Positions 9,441-17,594 of a stretch of 64,000 nt of DNA are shown here, in pieces (the first letter of the stretch is position 1; each line of letters opens with the position of its first letter). This stretch comes from a virus. The translations under genes were made by a program, and so were the position numbers. Below the pieces are notes generated by a model. That model worked only from the letters and a program-made list of their open reading frames with translations, was not told the origin of the DNA and did not search any database. The stretch is from positions 32,512 through 96,511 of IMG/VR virus record IMGVR_UViG_3300043570_002836. One strand, 5' to 3'.

Positions 9441-11477
9441 ATGATTGAATCTGTAGAAAATAGTGGTAAAGGTAAAAAAGGTGATTCATCAACTCCTGTT
9501 TTAGATAACTTTAGTCGTGATTTAATTAAATTGGCTGAGGAGGGTAAATTAGACCCTGTAATCGGTCGTGATAGGGAGATTAATAGAATCGCCCAAATTT
9601 TATCAAGACGTAAGAAAAATAACCCAATTATTATTGGTGAACCAGGTTGTGGTAAAACTGCGATAGTTGAGGGATTGGCGATTAAAATTTACAACAACGA
9701 ATGTCCAAGAAATTTAATGGATAAAAAAATCGTATCGTTAGATATGACTTCAATTGTTGCAGGTACAAAGTATCGTGGTCAGTTCGAGGAAAGGATGAAA
9801 GTAATTATTGAAGAATTACAAACAAACCCAAACATTATTGTATTCATTGATGAGATACATACAATTGTTGGTGCTGGTAATTCATCAGGTTCAATGGATG
9901 CGTCTAATATCTTTAAACCCGCATTAGCAAGGGGTGAGATTCAATGTGTCGGAGCAACAACATTAGATGAATACCGTAAAAACTTTGAGAAAGACGGAGC
10001 GTTAGAAAGACGTTTCCAAAAAGTTATTGTTGACCCAGCGACCAAAGAAGAAACTTTTGAAATTCTTAAAAACGCTAAAGACAAATATGAAAATTACCAC
10101 AAAGTAGTTTATAGTGATGAGGTATTAACATTGTGTGTTGATTTGGCGGAAAGATATATTACGGATAGAGAATTTCCTGATAAGGCGTTTGACATCTTAG
10201 ATGAGGTTGGGGCTCGTAGTCAAGTTGAAGTTAAAATTCCTGATGAAATTGAGAAACTTAAATTAGAAGCTCTTGATATTAAACAAGAAAAATTGGATGT
10301 TGTAAAACGTCAAGATTACGAAGAGGCCGCTAATCTAAGAGATAAAGAAAAACGTATTCTAAACAAATTAGAAACTGAGAAAAAGAAATTTGAGGAAGAA
10401 CTAAATCAACAACGTAAAGAAATTAGTACTGAACTTGTTTATGACGTAGTTTCAAACATGACCAAAATTCCAATTTCTAAATTAAACGCTGATGAGACAA
10501 AATCATTAAGTGAAATGGAAGGTAATTTAAATGATAAAGTTATTGGTCAACCTGAAGCGGTTTCCAAAATTGCTAAATCAATTAGACGAAATCGTTTAGG
10601 GATTAAGGACCCGAACAAACCAATTGGCTCATTTATTTTCCTTGGTTCAACAGGTGTTGGTAAAACTCACTTAGCAAAACAATTAGCCAAACAAATTTTT
10701 GGTACTGAAGATGCGTTAATCAGAATTGATATGTCGGAATATCAAGAGAAACATAATATCTCAAGATTAATCGGTTCACCTCCAGGATATGTTGGTCACG
10801 AAGAAGGGGGACAATTAACCGAACAAGTTAAAAACAAACCTTACTCAGTGATTTTATTTGATGAGGTTGAGAAAGCGAACAAAGATATTTTCTCAACATT
10901 ACTTCAAGTACTAGATGATGGTCACTTGACAGATAGTTTAGGTAGAAAGATTAATTTCAAAAACTGTGTAATCATTATGACTTCAAATATTGGGGTTAGA
11001 AAATTACAAGATTTTGGAACAGGTATCGGATTTGGAACATCGGCAAAAACTTATGTTGAAGAAGAACAAAAACGTGATATGTTGAAAAAAGAACTTCAGA
11101 AGTTTTTCGCTCCTGAATTCTTAAACCGTATTGATGAGATTGTTGTATTCAAAAGTTTAAATCGTGAGGATGTTAAGAAAATAGTTCTATTGGAAGTTGA
11201 AAGATTACAAAAACGTTTAACAGGATTAAAATACAACTTCACATTTGACGAATCCGTTATTGATTTAATTTCTGAGGTTGGTTACGATGAAATATACGGT
11301 GCAAGACCTTTGAAAAGAGCTATCCAAGATAAGATTGAGGATTATATCTCAGAAGAAGTGTTGAAGGGTACTTTAGTGGAGAATGTTTTATACCGATTAA
11401 TTGTGATTGATAAAGAAGTTAAAATTGAAGAAGATAAACCTGTAAAAAAAGGTAGAAAGAAAAAGGGGGTTGAATAA
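9441..11477 (+). CDS. clpC: ClpC-type AAA+ unfoldase lacking the Clp N-domain
   Basis: A 678-residue Hsp100 ATPase. Two AAA+ modules are complete: the first has Walker A GEPGCGKT (about 66-73) and Walker B VFIDEIHT, the second has LGSTGVGKT and ILFDEVEK. Between them is a UVR-like segment (RQDYEEAANLRDKEKRI), which marks the ClpC rather than ClpA or ClpB lineage. A loop containing IGF (FGTGIGFGT) lies where ClpP-docking loops sit, so it may work with host ClpP; no clpP is visible here. The ~140-residue N-terminal adaptor-binding domain is missing, which should alter substrate choice. The gene stands alone on the plus strand and ends in its own terminator. Likely acquired from a Bacteroidota host. 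Confidence 0.93.
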   Translation: MIESVENSGKGKKGDSSTPVLDNFSRDLIKLAEEGKLDPVIGRDREINRIAQILSRRKKNNPIIIGEPGCGKTAIVEGLAIKIYNNECPRNLMDKKIVSLDMTSIVAGTKYRGQFEERMKVIIEELQTNPNIIVFIDEIHTIVGAGNSSGSMDASNIFKPALARGEIQCVGATTLDEYRKNFEKDGALERRFQKVIVDPATKEETFEILKNAKDKYENYHKVVYSDEVLTLCVDLAERYITDREFPDKAFDILDEVGARSQVEVKIPDEIEKLKLEALDIKQEKLDVVKRQDYEEAANLRDKEKRILNKLETEKKKFEEELNQQRKEISTELVYDVVSNMTKIPISKLNADETKSLSEMEGNLNDKVIGQPEAVSKIAKSIRRNRLGIKDPNKPIGSFIFLGSTGVGKTHLAKQLAKQIFGTEDALIRIDMSEYQEKHNISRLIGSPPGYVGHEEGGQLTEQVKNKPYSVILFDEVEKANKDIFSTLLQVLDDGHLTDSLGRKINFKNCVIIMTSNIGVRKLQDFGTGIGFGTSAKTYVEEEQKRDMLKKELQKFFAPEFLNRIDEIVVFKSLNREDVKKIVLLEVERLQKRLTGLKYNFTFDESVIDLISEVGYDEIYGARPLKRAIQDKIEDYISEEVLKGTLVENVLYRLIVIDKEVKIEEDKPVKKGRKKKGVE

Positions 11478-11492
11478 CCCCCCTTTTTTATT
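11465..11492. terminator. Bidirectional terminator between clpC and the M20-like peptidase
   Basis: GGGGGTT and AACCCCC form a strong stem that overlaps the clpC stop codon and is followed by T6. On the other strand the same stem is followed by a T run, so it can also end the peptidase transcript. Confidence 0.8.
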
Positions 11493-11499
11493 ACATTTA

Positions 11500-12315
11500 T
11501 TATCCGAGTATAGGGATATTTTTCTTTATAAACGGATAATAATTGTTACCCAAAGATTCAATCATTTCCTTACCCGTTTTAATTCCGTTATAAACGTCCT
11601 CAATAACAACGTATTCATTTTTTGTGTGGTAATCGTAATAACCAATAGCATAATTGATACAGGAGAAATCAAATTGTTTCTTTAATGCGTAAACATCCGT
11701 GTATGGGTGTGATTGGTACTCGTTACGACCCTCAAATCCTTCAGTCAATACTTTGTCACACTTGTCAAAGAAATCACCCTTACGGTCAAATAATTGAACT
11801 CCCATACAATACTCACTAACCATTAAGTTGCCAGGTGCGTCAAATTGGATTGCGTATCCAACATTTTCGAAAAACTCAGGGTCAGCATTTCTTGAACCGT
11901 GACAACCTGTTTCCTCAGATACGAAGAACGCAACTTTAAGATTTGGTAATTCTTTTAGTAATTCCAAACAAGCGAATACCCCACATTTATCATCACCACC
12001 AATACCTGTTGGATTACCTGAATTATTGTAAGCCTTTAACGCTGGTTTTAATTGACCTTGTTCGTTAGGTAAACTTTCTTCTCTAACGTTGATAGTGTCA
12101 ATATTATGAACCGTGTCAGTATGAGCAACAACACAAGGGAAATACTCAACCTCATCAGTTTGTTTCGTTACATAGATGTTATTCATATCATCTAAGTAAT
12201 ATTCGAAGTTGTTCTCAGTCAACCATTTTTCTAAGAAGTCAACCATTAGTCCTTCTTTATAAGTTTTTGTCGGTACTGATAAAACTTCTTTTAGTAAATT
12301 AAAATCTCTTTCCAT
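11500..12315 (-). CDS. M20/M28-like metallopeptidase or deacylase
   Basis: A 271-residue zinc hydrolase of the M20/M28 clan. Metal-site motifs are in order: VAHTDTV (His and Asp near residues 65-67), GIGGDDKCGV (bridging Asp near 103), SEETGCHGS (catalytic and metal Glu, about 133-134), FDAPG (Asp about 156) and a C-terminal His in GYYDYHTKNE. The lid/dimerisation domain of M20 enzymes is reduced, since the family is usually 370-450 residues. Likely an aminopeptidase of cytoplasmic peptides, and it would fit with ClpC-driven protein turnover next door, but the substrate is unknown. An alternative is an aminoacylase-type deacylase. Confidence 0.85.
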   Translation of the reverse strand: MERDFNLLKEVLSVPTKTYKEGLMVDFLEKWLTENNFEYYLDDMNNIYVTKQTDEVEYFPCVVAHTDTVHNIDTINVREESLPNEQGQLKPALKAYNNSGNPTGIGGDDKCGVFACLELLKELPNLKVAFFVSEETGCHGSRNADPEFFENVGYAIQFDAPGNLMVSEYCMGVQLFDRKGDFFDKCDKVLTEGFEGRNEYQSHPYTDVYALKKQFDFSCINYAIGYYDYHTKNEYVVIEDVYNGIKTGKEMIESLGNNYYPFIKKNIPILG

Positions 12316-12355
12316 ATTGTAAATGTACGGAAAGTTTATTAATAATAAAATATTT

Positions 12356-13498
12356 TTAAAATTTATTATTGACCCCTAATAAATTTTTATTAAAGTTTGA
12401 CTCTAACTGTTCTCTAATAATTTTTCTGATTTTTTTATTTTCGAATAATTTATAATTCTCAATAAACGTTGGGAAATCCTCAAAACTAATTTTTCTAGCC
12501 TCCTGAGAACCTCCTGAATTTGAACGTACAATTATTGTTACACCATTAACAACATTAACATTTTTAATTGTGAACGAATATCCTTCCATTGTCGGGATTG
12601 GATACCAATTAACACCATTATGTTTAACATGGGGTAATTTTTTGATGTATTTCATAATTCGTTCATAACCTTCAAAATCAGCGTCACCATCTTCAAACGA
12701 TGATTCAACCTTTTCAAGAACTCTTTTTAAATAATAATTAACATCTTTATTATACGTATCTCTATCAAAATTTTGACATCCAACGTTCCAAACATCTTCA
12801 CTATAATTACCAAAACTTCTATCTAAATTAGTTATTAATTTTTCAATTAATTCTTTGATTGATAAATTTTGAGAATCTGTTTCTTCATATAACCTTACTA
12901 AATTAGAAGCGATTGTAACATATTCAGTTAATAATTCTTTTTCAACAATGTTATACGGTTCTAAGATATTAGATAATTCGCTTTTAACCAAGTCAACCAA
13001 CCCATTTTCCATACATTCATTATACCTATTTTGATATTCGGTAATCATATTACTAACGTCATAACCCCACTCTTTATCATGGTCAAGTAAAAAGTGAGAA
13101 ATTCCACCATCGTCATCAATACCTTCAACATTAGGACTGTATTTAATAAGTTCTTTTAAAATACCCCTATTCTCCTCATCAAATTGACCAAAGTGATATC
13201 CTTCTTTAAAATCATCTTCAGCACTATCCCAACTAAGATATTCTCGTGGTTCACGATAATAATAACTATGAATGTTTAGCAACTCGATGGCGTCCTCCAT
13301 ATCATACTCACTTAAATCATCAATTAGTTTAAGGAATTCTCTTTCCTCAAATGTCAATTTAATAAATGTTTTACCTGGACTATTTTGGTTAAAGTGTTTA
13401 ACTTCCATATTATCACCAACTTCGACATCATTCTCGTATTCACCGTCAACAATTGATTTCAATACTATATATTCGTCAGAAAATTCACTTTCATCCAT
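12356..13498 (-). CDS. Hypothetical acidic protein with C-terminal tag-like helix
   Basis: A 380-residue acidic protein without a recognised domain. The middle is helical and rich in Tyr, Asn, Asp and Glu. The C-terminus has the segment LFENKKIRKIIREQLES, which resembles the N-terminal amphipathic tag of other proteins here (basic amphipathic helix with I-R-E and Q-L-E), only placed at the end. A TATTTATATAA element lies about 20 bases before the start codon, consistent with late expression. It is separated from the tmRNA by about 100 bases with divergent orientation. Confidence 0.6.
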   Translation of the reverse strand: MDESEFSDEYIVLKSIVDGEYENDVEVGDNMEVKHFNQNSPGKTFIKLTFEEREFLKLIDDLSEYDMEDAIELLNIHSYYYREPREYLSWDSAEDDFKEGYHFGQFDEENRGILKELIKYSPNVEGIDDDGGISHFLLDHDKEWGYDVSNMITEYQNRYNECMENGLVDLVKSELSNILEPYNIVEKELLTEYVTIASNLVRLYEETDSQNLSIKELIEKLITNLDRSFGNYSEDVWNVGCQNFDRDTYNKDVNYYLKRVLEKVESSFEDGDADFEGYERIMKYIKKLPHVKHNGVNWYPIPTMEGYSFTIKNVNVVNGVTIIVRSNSGGSQEARKISFEDFPTFIENYKLFENKKIRKIIREQLESNFNKNLLGVNNKF

Positions 13499-13534
13499 TT
13501 TAGAAACTTTTTTTTATATAAATATACTCAGAGC

Positions 13535-13564
13535 TTGGTCTTTTCATTTTTTCCCCTATATTTG
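13535..13564 (+). promoter_or_regulatory. Bacteroidota-type promoter for the tmRNA
   Basis: TTG at 13535-13537, a 19-base spacer, then TATATTTG at 13557-13564, matching the TTG / TAnnTTTG pattern of the Bacteroidota primary sigma factor. Transcription should start some 25 bases before the mature tmRNA 5' end. Confidence 0.75.
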
Positions 13565-13596
13565 TATTAATAAACAACGAAAGTTCTTTGATTTAT

Positions 13597-13980
13597 GGGG
13601 ATAACTTGGAATTGACTGGCATTGTTAATTATTCGGGGCACGCAGTGAGAAGATTCCTATCACTTAAATCTATGGTGTCAAATTTCAAACGGAGACGTTT
13701 TAGACAAAATGGAAGTTATCGGATTAATCCGTACTTCTGAAGTTACTGTAGCCTAATAGCAAACGGAAACGCGGGTCGGTGAGCATATAACCAAGGAACA
13801 GAAGCTCTTACAAAGACGGAAAAACGATTGAGTCCGTAAATCGAATTGTCCATTGGTTGTTAGTTTACGATGGTGAAGAACAAACTTACTATTTTTGGAA
13901 CATTAGAAAATGTTATCCTAAGCGTGTAGTCCTTAGTCTTTAAGGTGTACAAGACGCGGGTTCGACTCCCGCTATCTCCA
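13597..13980 (+). ncRNA. ssrA: tmRNA (SsrA), with an unusual 21-residue tag
   Basis: A one-piece tmRNA of about 384 nt. The 5' end GGGGATA pairs with TATCTCC at 13973-13979 to form the acceptor stem, and the T arm (GCGGG TTCGACT CCCGC, 13956-13972) is exact. A GGGGATAACTTGGAATTGACTGG opening is the tmRNA counterpart of the usual GGGGxxGAAAxGGxTTCGACxGG. CCA is not encoded. The tag frame starts at GGA (13691), the usual Bacteroidota resume residue, and reads GDVLDKM...RTSEVTVA (21 residues) to TAA TAG at 13754-13759; tandem stops support this frame. The tag is longer than typical and ends in VTVA instead of ALAA. It rescues stalled ribosomes and marks the peptide; degradation could involve the phage ClpC. 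Confidence 0.93.
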
Positions 13981-14008
13981 CTTTTAACCCTATCTCCACA
14001 CAAATAAA

Positions 14009-14040
14009 AAACCCCACTCTTTTTAGGATGGGGTTTTAAT
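14009..14040. terminator. Bidirectional terminator after the tmRNA
   Basis: AACCCCA and TGGGGTT pair around a short loop and are followed by T-rich sequence on both strands. It closes the tmRNA transcript on plus and the tagged-protein transcript on minus. Confidence 0.8.
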
Positions 14041-14057
14041 GTTTTATTATGGTAAAG

Positions 14058-14711
14058 TTATTTAATTCCTCCTTGTTGAAGTAATTTACCAAATGATTTC
14101 ATATCTTTAAATGCCGCATTTTTTATTTGACTAACATCAGTTTTTGCATATCTTTCCGCTTGATTAAATGCTTGTGTGAAATTTTTAGCGTCACCACGAG
14201 CTGCCGCGATTGACATATTTTTAATAACACCCGCTGGTGAAGTACTAATTAACGCTTTTAATGATTGTTTACCTGTATTAGTACTTAACACACCAAATAA
14301 TGGACTTGTTTTACTAATAATTTTTTTCCAAGTATCATCACCCGATAGTAAGGAGTATAATGGCCCTAATAACACATTTCCAACAGTACTAGATAAACTT
14401 TGTTCATCCATTCCACGTCTTGTTCTTACTTTGAACGGTTTACTATGTTTGTCTTTATACGTATCAAACATTTTTCTACCTGAATCACCTTTACCAAACC
14501 ATTTAGTATCATGACCATGTTTAGAATCTAAACTATCAAAATCATCAAATTCTTCTTCATCAAAATCATCACCCATATCATCAACTCTAGTAAATCTATC
14601 GTCTTTATCATACCATTCTTCGTCATCAAAAGAACCATATTTACTTTCACTAATCACTCTTTTAACTATTCTCATCAAATCTGATTCTGTTAATCTTATT
14701 ACTTTTTTCAT
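14058..14711 (-). CDS. Protein with N-terminal amphipathic tag (tag type 1)
   Basis: A 217-residue protein. Its first 21 residues (KKVIRLTESDLMRIVKRVIS plus E) match the 9.3 kb, 23.5 kb and 46.4 kb proteins, ending in I-S-E. Residues ~25-60 are strongly acidic (DDEEWYDKDD, EEEFDDFDS), then a basic linker, then a probable helical C-terminal domain with Ala/Ser-rich amphipathic helices (residues ~105-217). A TATTTATTA element lies about 20 bases before the start. No catalytic motif is seen. By its tag and promoter it is inferred to be a late, virion-associated protein. Confidence 0.65.
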   Translation of the reverse strand: MKKVIRLTESDLMRIVKRVISESKYGSFDDEEWYDKDDRFTRVDDMGDDFDEEEFDDFDSLDSKHGHDTKWFGKGDSGRKMFDTYKDKHSKPFKVRTRRGMDEQSLSSTVGNVLLGPLYSLLSGDDTWKKIISKTSPLFGVLSTNTGKQSLKALISTSPAGVIKNMSIAAARGDAKNFTQAFNQAERYAKTDVSQIKNAAFKDMKSFGKLLQQGGIK

Positions 14712-14747
14712 ATAAATCGTTTTTTAATAAATATATTATAAAATAAA

Positions 14748-14778
14748 AAAACCCCTCCGTTGAAGAAGGGGTTTTAAT
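14748..14778 (-). terminator. Terminator of the 250-residue coiled-coil gene
   Basis: On the minus strand AACCCCTTCTTCAACGGAGGGGTT forms a stem of about 8 bp followed by a run of seven T. Confidence 0.75.
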
Positions 14779-14792
14779 GTTTTATTTAAAGA

Positions 14793-15545
14793 CTACGCCA
14801 CCTCCGCAGCCTTTGATTTTTTTAATTTTACCCATATTGATTTATCCGTTCTTAAATTTTCGTAATCAAATAATAAAAATACTGATGTCGGTTCAAGAGT
14901 TAAATCATAACTATATGATGTAGTATAATAATTTGCGGTGTATTCACCATCTGAGAATGATACTTTATTGTAATCAATATTGGTTAATACAGTATCACCG
15001 ATTAATTCAGATATCACACCTATTTTAACGTAGATATCACTTTTTTCTGATAACACCTCAACATTAGTATTTTTAACAATAGTTAAAGTTGCGGGATATA
15101 ATAATGACCCATTTAATGTTTCTTTAAGGTCAACAAATGTTTTTGTCAATCTAATTTTAGCCTCAAGTTCTCTTTGTAATGAGTCTTCTAATTCTTTATT
15201 TAATTCATTACTGTCTTTTTGTAACTGAGCAAGTTGGGCAGAATTTACTTTTATAGTACGATTATTTTCATTTATCGTACCCACAATCTCACTAGCTCTT
15301 TTTTTATAAGAATCCATTAATTTCTCTCTATCAGGAGTATTTCCTTCTCTTTCAATTAAAATCTGTAATACAGACGTTAATACTTGTAATTCTTCATTTT
15401 CAGTTGATAAAGAAGAATTAGATAACGTTAATTTACGGATTATACTTTCTTTTTGTTTTGAGCTAATAACGTTTAACTTAATTTCCGCGATAATTTCTTT
15501 AGATGGTCTTGCGTCTGGTGCTTTAATTGGACTTGAATCTGACAT
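14793..15545 (-). CDS. Hypothetical coiled-coil protein
   Basis: A 250-residue protein. Residues ~20-140 form a long, heptad-rich helical region (LTLSNSSLSTENEELQVLTS, then ELNKELEDSLQRELEAKIRL), and residues ~150-250 look like a compact beta domain (VEVLSEKSDIYVKIGVI, then NYYTTSYSYDLTLEPTSVFL). No named family. It has a TATTTATTATAAT element upstream and its own terminator, so it is probably a single-gene late transcript. A fibre-like or tail-associated role is possible but not shown. Confidence 0.6.
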   Translation of the reverse strand: MSDSSPIKAPDARPSKEIIAEIKLNVISSKQKESIIRKLTLSNSSLSTENEELQVLTSVLQILIEREGNTPDREKLMDSYKKRASEIVGTINENNRTIKVNSAQLAQLQKDSNELNKELEDSLQRELEAKIRLTKTFVDLKETLNGSLLYPATLTIVKNTNVEVLSEKSDIYVKIGVISELIGDTVLTNIDYNKVSFSDGEYTANYYTTSYSYDLTLEPTSVFLLFDYENLRTDKSIWVKLKKSKAAEVA

Positions 15546-15601
15546 TTTTATGTTTTTTAGTTTTTATTTGTTTATTATAATAAATATCTTAAAAACTAAA
15601 A

Positions 15602-15626
15602 ATCCCACTTTTTAGGGTGGGATTTA
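15602..15626 (-). terminator. Terminator of the giant RNA transcript
   Basis: On the minus strand AATCCCACCC and GTGGGATT pair around a CTAAAAA loop and are followed by TTTTAG and T-rich sequence. It lies about 25 bases beyond the tRNA-like 3' end and would terminate the transcript started at about 16.6 kb. Confidence 0.75.
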
Positions 15627-15649
15627 CTTTACTTTTTATCAATGTGTTG

Positions 15650-15724
15650 TAGCATCGGACTGGAATCGAACCTGCTTGAGTCGGCTTATGAGACCGATGA
15701 AATACCTTACCTCCCCCCTGCTAT
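15650..15724 (-). tRNA. tRNA-like element with CAU anticodon at the 3' end of the giant RNA
   Basis: The anticodon arm TCGGT CTCATAA GCCGA (anticodon CAU) and the T loop TTCGATT are clear. The acceptor stem (GCAGGGG with CCGATGC) has two central mismatches and the T stem has an A-A mismatch, so it is weaker than the tRNAs at 24-29 kb. It could be a tRNA-Met or Ile2 gene, or a tRNA-like domain of the large RNA that ends here. Confidence 0.5.
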
Positions 15725-15725
15725 A

Positions 15726-16610
15726 TATAAAAAAACGTTGAGATTACACGTATTATTGAGAACCTTTGGAAGGATTATTGTTTCCCTTCGTATCCACTTT
15801 CTTTTGAAAAGTATTCCTCAGTGTCGGTTTTTTAGGTGAACCACTCCTTGAGACATCAACTACTCTCTCATTACTTAACTCTCTTCGAGAATGCCTTCCC
15901 GACTAATCCTTGCGAGATTAGAGGTATTTGGTAAGAATATAGGTCAACTTGCGGTATTCCTATGCAATGAACAACTCATTACTATGTAGACACCTTTCGT
16001 TGATATCTGACGGACACTTTTGCTTTATAGTTATAAATGTTACTTCATTTCCTTAAAGTTTTTTGTGTTGTGGATGAATCAAAGCAGTGGTCCGTCTTTC
16101 AGATTCGTCGTCTTTTGAACAACGAAATACCAAACTACTCTGTGAAGTATCCCTACCTCAATATTTTAAGATTACTTCGAGATTATTCTTTTGGTAAAGA
16201 ATTATCAAGGAAAATTTCAGCACCACCTGTTTGTTTTCATACCTTTCGGTTTTAAGCCACCTTTTATAATGGAATACGCAATAATAAAATTGGATAATCT
16301 TATTTTTCACAAAATTCCTACGAGTTATTCCTATTAGAGTTCCCTCCTCAATCTGATGACCCACATCACCAAATCATATAACCACTTTCTCTACATCGTT
16401 GACCTCGATACTAAAGGTTATACGGTATCCCGCTTGTGTACTCGACCTCGGTTTCCCAAGACGCAAATCATTTACACTCATGACTCACTTTATCCTACTT
16501 TCGTAGTTTATTTTATGGACTATACACGGCCCAATATCTTTATCAGTTTCATTACTTACTCCTGAACGGATAATCAATTTTTCAAAGAACGTCTCGGACA
16601 TTTCCGATTT
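15726..16610 (-). ncRNA. Giant structured noncoding RNA (GOLLD/ROOL-like candidate)
   Basis: A stretch of nearly 900 bases without a plausible gene but with dense RNA structure on the minus strand. Visible stem-loops include CTAC-GAAA-GTAG (16495-16506), CTTGG-GAAA-CCGAG (16446-16460), ACC-GAAA-GGT (16241-16250) and CTAATC-TCGCAAG-GATTAG (15903-15921); three have GNRA tetraloops. Two strong host-type promoters lie just upstream (16617-16758) and a terminator just beyond a tRNA-like end (15602). Phage-borne RNAs of this size next to tRNAs are known as the GOLLD and ROOL classes; size, setting and a tRNA-like 3' end fit best with GOLLD, but I cannot match a consensus by eye. RNase P RNA was considered and not supported. 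Confidence 0.65.
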
Positions 16611-16616
16611 GTTTTA

Positions 16617-16647
16617 CAAAGTTACGACTTTACTTTTGTTTTGTCAA
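16617..16647 (-). promoter_or_regulatory. Proximal promoter of the giant RNA
   Basis: On the minus strand TTGAC (16643-16647), then a spacer, then TAACTTTG (16617-16624); counting from TTG the spacer is 20 bases. Excellent match to the Bacteroidota TTG / TAnnTTTG pattern. Confidence 0.8.
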
Positions 16648-16727
16648 GTACCTTGTGAACTTTTTTTTGAGGTTTAGGAAACTCAACGTTTTATAACAGA
16701 TTGTCAACCTTTCCCTCATTTGTTTTA

Positions 16728-16758
16728 CAAACTTACGACATTCATATTTGTTTGTCAA
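16728..16758 (-). promoter_or_regulatory. Distal promoter of the giant RNA
   Basis: On the minus strand TTGAC (16754-16758), then TAAGTTTG (16728-16735) with a 20-base spacer after TTG. It repeats the layout of the proximal promoter about 110 bases away, including the following TAAAACAAAT, so the pair looks like a duplicated promoter. Confidence 0.75.
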
Positions 16759-16777
16759 GCGATTTGTAAAACTTTTT

Positions 16778-16933
16778 TTAAATTTTTTCTAAGTAAACTT
16801 CGAATGTACCATATTGTGTAGCTCTTGCTTGAGCAAACATTACATTTGGAGTCCAAAGTAACGCTCCGTTATCTGTGCGATAACCGTACAATACATTCTC
16901 ATCGTTTTCTTGGTCAACTACTTTTTCTGACAT
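16778..16933 (-). CDS. Small hypothetical protein (51 residues)
   Basis: A 51-residue reading frame starting MSEKVVDQENDENVLYGYRT and ending EVYLEKI. The codon composition and mix of residues look like a true gene (GALLWTPNVMFAQARATQYG in the middle). It stops about 20 bases before the distal giant-RNA promoter. A TACATTTG box lies about 55 bases upstream of the start. No family recognised. Confidence 0.55.
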   Translation of the reverse strand: MSEKVVDQENDENVLYGYRTDNGALLWTPNVMFAQARATQYGTFEVYLEKI

Positions 16934-17036
16934 TTGAAAAGAATTAAAGGGTTAATAAAAAAAGAACTGTTTGTTTCTAATTGTTTTACAAATGTATGTA
17001 ATAAATATTGATTAGAAAAGCGAAAACAGTTATTTA

Positions 17037-17594
17037 TTAGAATAATTTTTTCATTCGATTAATTTCCTCTTTAATTAATGTCGATTTCTCTTCGATTTCC
17101 TGTTCATTTAAATCTTTTGATTTTAAGTTTAATGCCCCTTGGGCGAATGTTACAGGCGATAAGAATATTTTTAATAGACCTTTTAATACGTCATCCTTAG
17201 ATTTATATTCTTCATCATTACCGTGAGATTCAGTGTCTTTAGATTTAAAATTAGATGAATTAACACCACCACTAATTAAATCTTCTACATTAACATTAGG
17301 TGAAATATCAAATGTGAATTTACCATTTTTGGTTTGACCAATTTGTCTTCCTTGGTGAACAATCTGACTATTTGTGACAGTTGGATAAAATCCTTCTAAT
17401 GTACTGACCCATTTATCACTTCCTATTTTGTGAGTAATTTCAACCGAGTCATGTCCTATTTTAGTAACTTTACCTTCATATGGACTAACAATATTATCAC
17501 CACTCTTAGTGGTGAATTTAAGTTTACTTTTATTTAAAAATGAAGTTCCTTCAGGAGTTCCATTAGGACATGGGTTTTCAAATTTTATATTCAT
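17037..17594 (-). CDS. M23-like (lysostaphin-fold) wall peptidase, degenerate, with C-terminal helix tag
   Basis: A 185-residue protein whose middle part resembles a LytM/M23 beta-sandwich: SGDNIVSPYEGKVTKIG (about 32-48), a strand with ITHKIGSDKWVSTLEGF, and VHQGRQIGQTKNGKFTFDI (about 80-98). The canonical HxxxD and HxH zinc ligands are not all visible, so it may be a non-catalytic binding version. The last residues (STLIKEEINRMKKLF) resemble the end of the M15 peptidase encoded just upstream. It overlaps that gene by 4 bases. Likely acts on peptidoglycan at entry or lysis. Confidence 0.6.
   Translation of the reverse strand: MNIKFENPCPNGTPEGTSFLNKSKLKFTTKSGDNIVSPYEGKVTKIGHDSVEITHKIGSDKWVSTLEGFYPTVTNSQIVHQGRQIGQTKNGKFTFDISPNVNVEDLISGGVNSSNFKSKDTESHGNDEEYKSKDDVLKGLLKIFLSPVTFAQGALNLKSKDLNEQEIEEKSTLIKEEINRMKKLF

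Noticed and set aside
15640-16565. Several 60-110 codon frames in the giant-RNA region
   Set aside because: They are low-complexity, unrelated to any known protein, occur on both strands and overlap hairpins; the region is better explained as RNA.
15726-16610. RNase P RNA as identity of the large RNA
   Set aside because: The conserved GAGGAAAGUCC and ACAGAA segments of RNase P are not found; GNRA hairpins alone are not specific.
15650-16610. Group I intron interrupting a tRNA
   Set aside because: No clear P7 core elements, and the tRNA-like part is not split into two recognisable exons.
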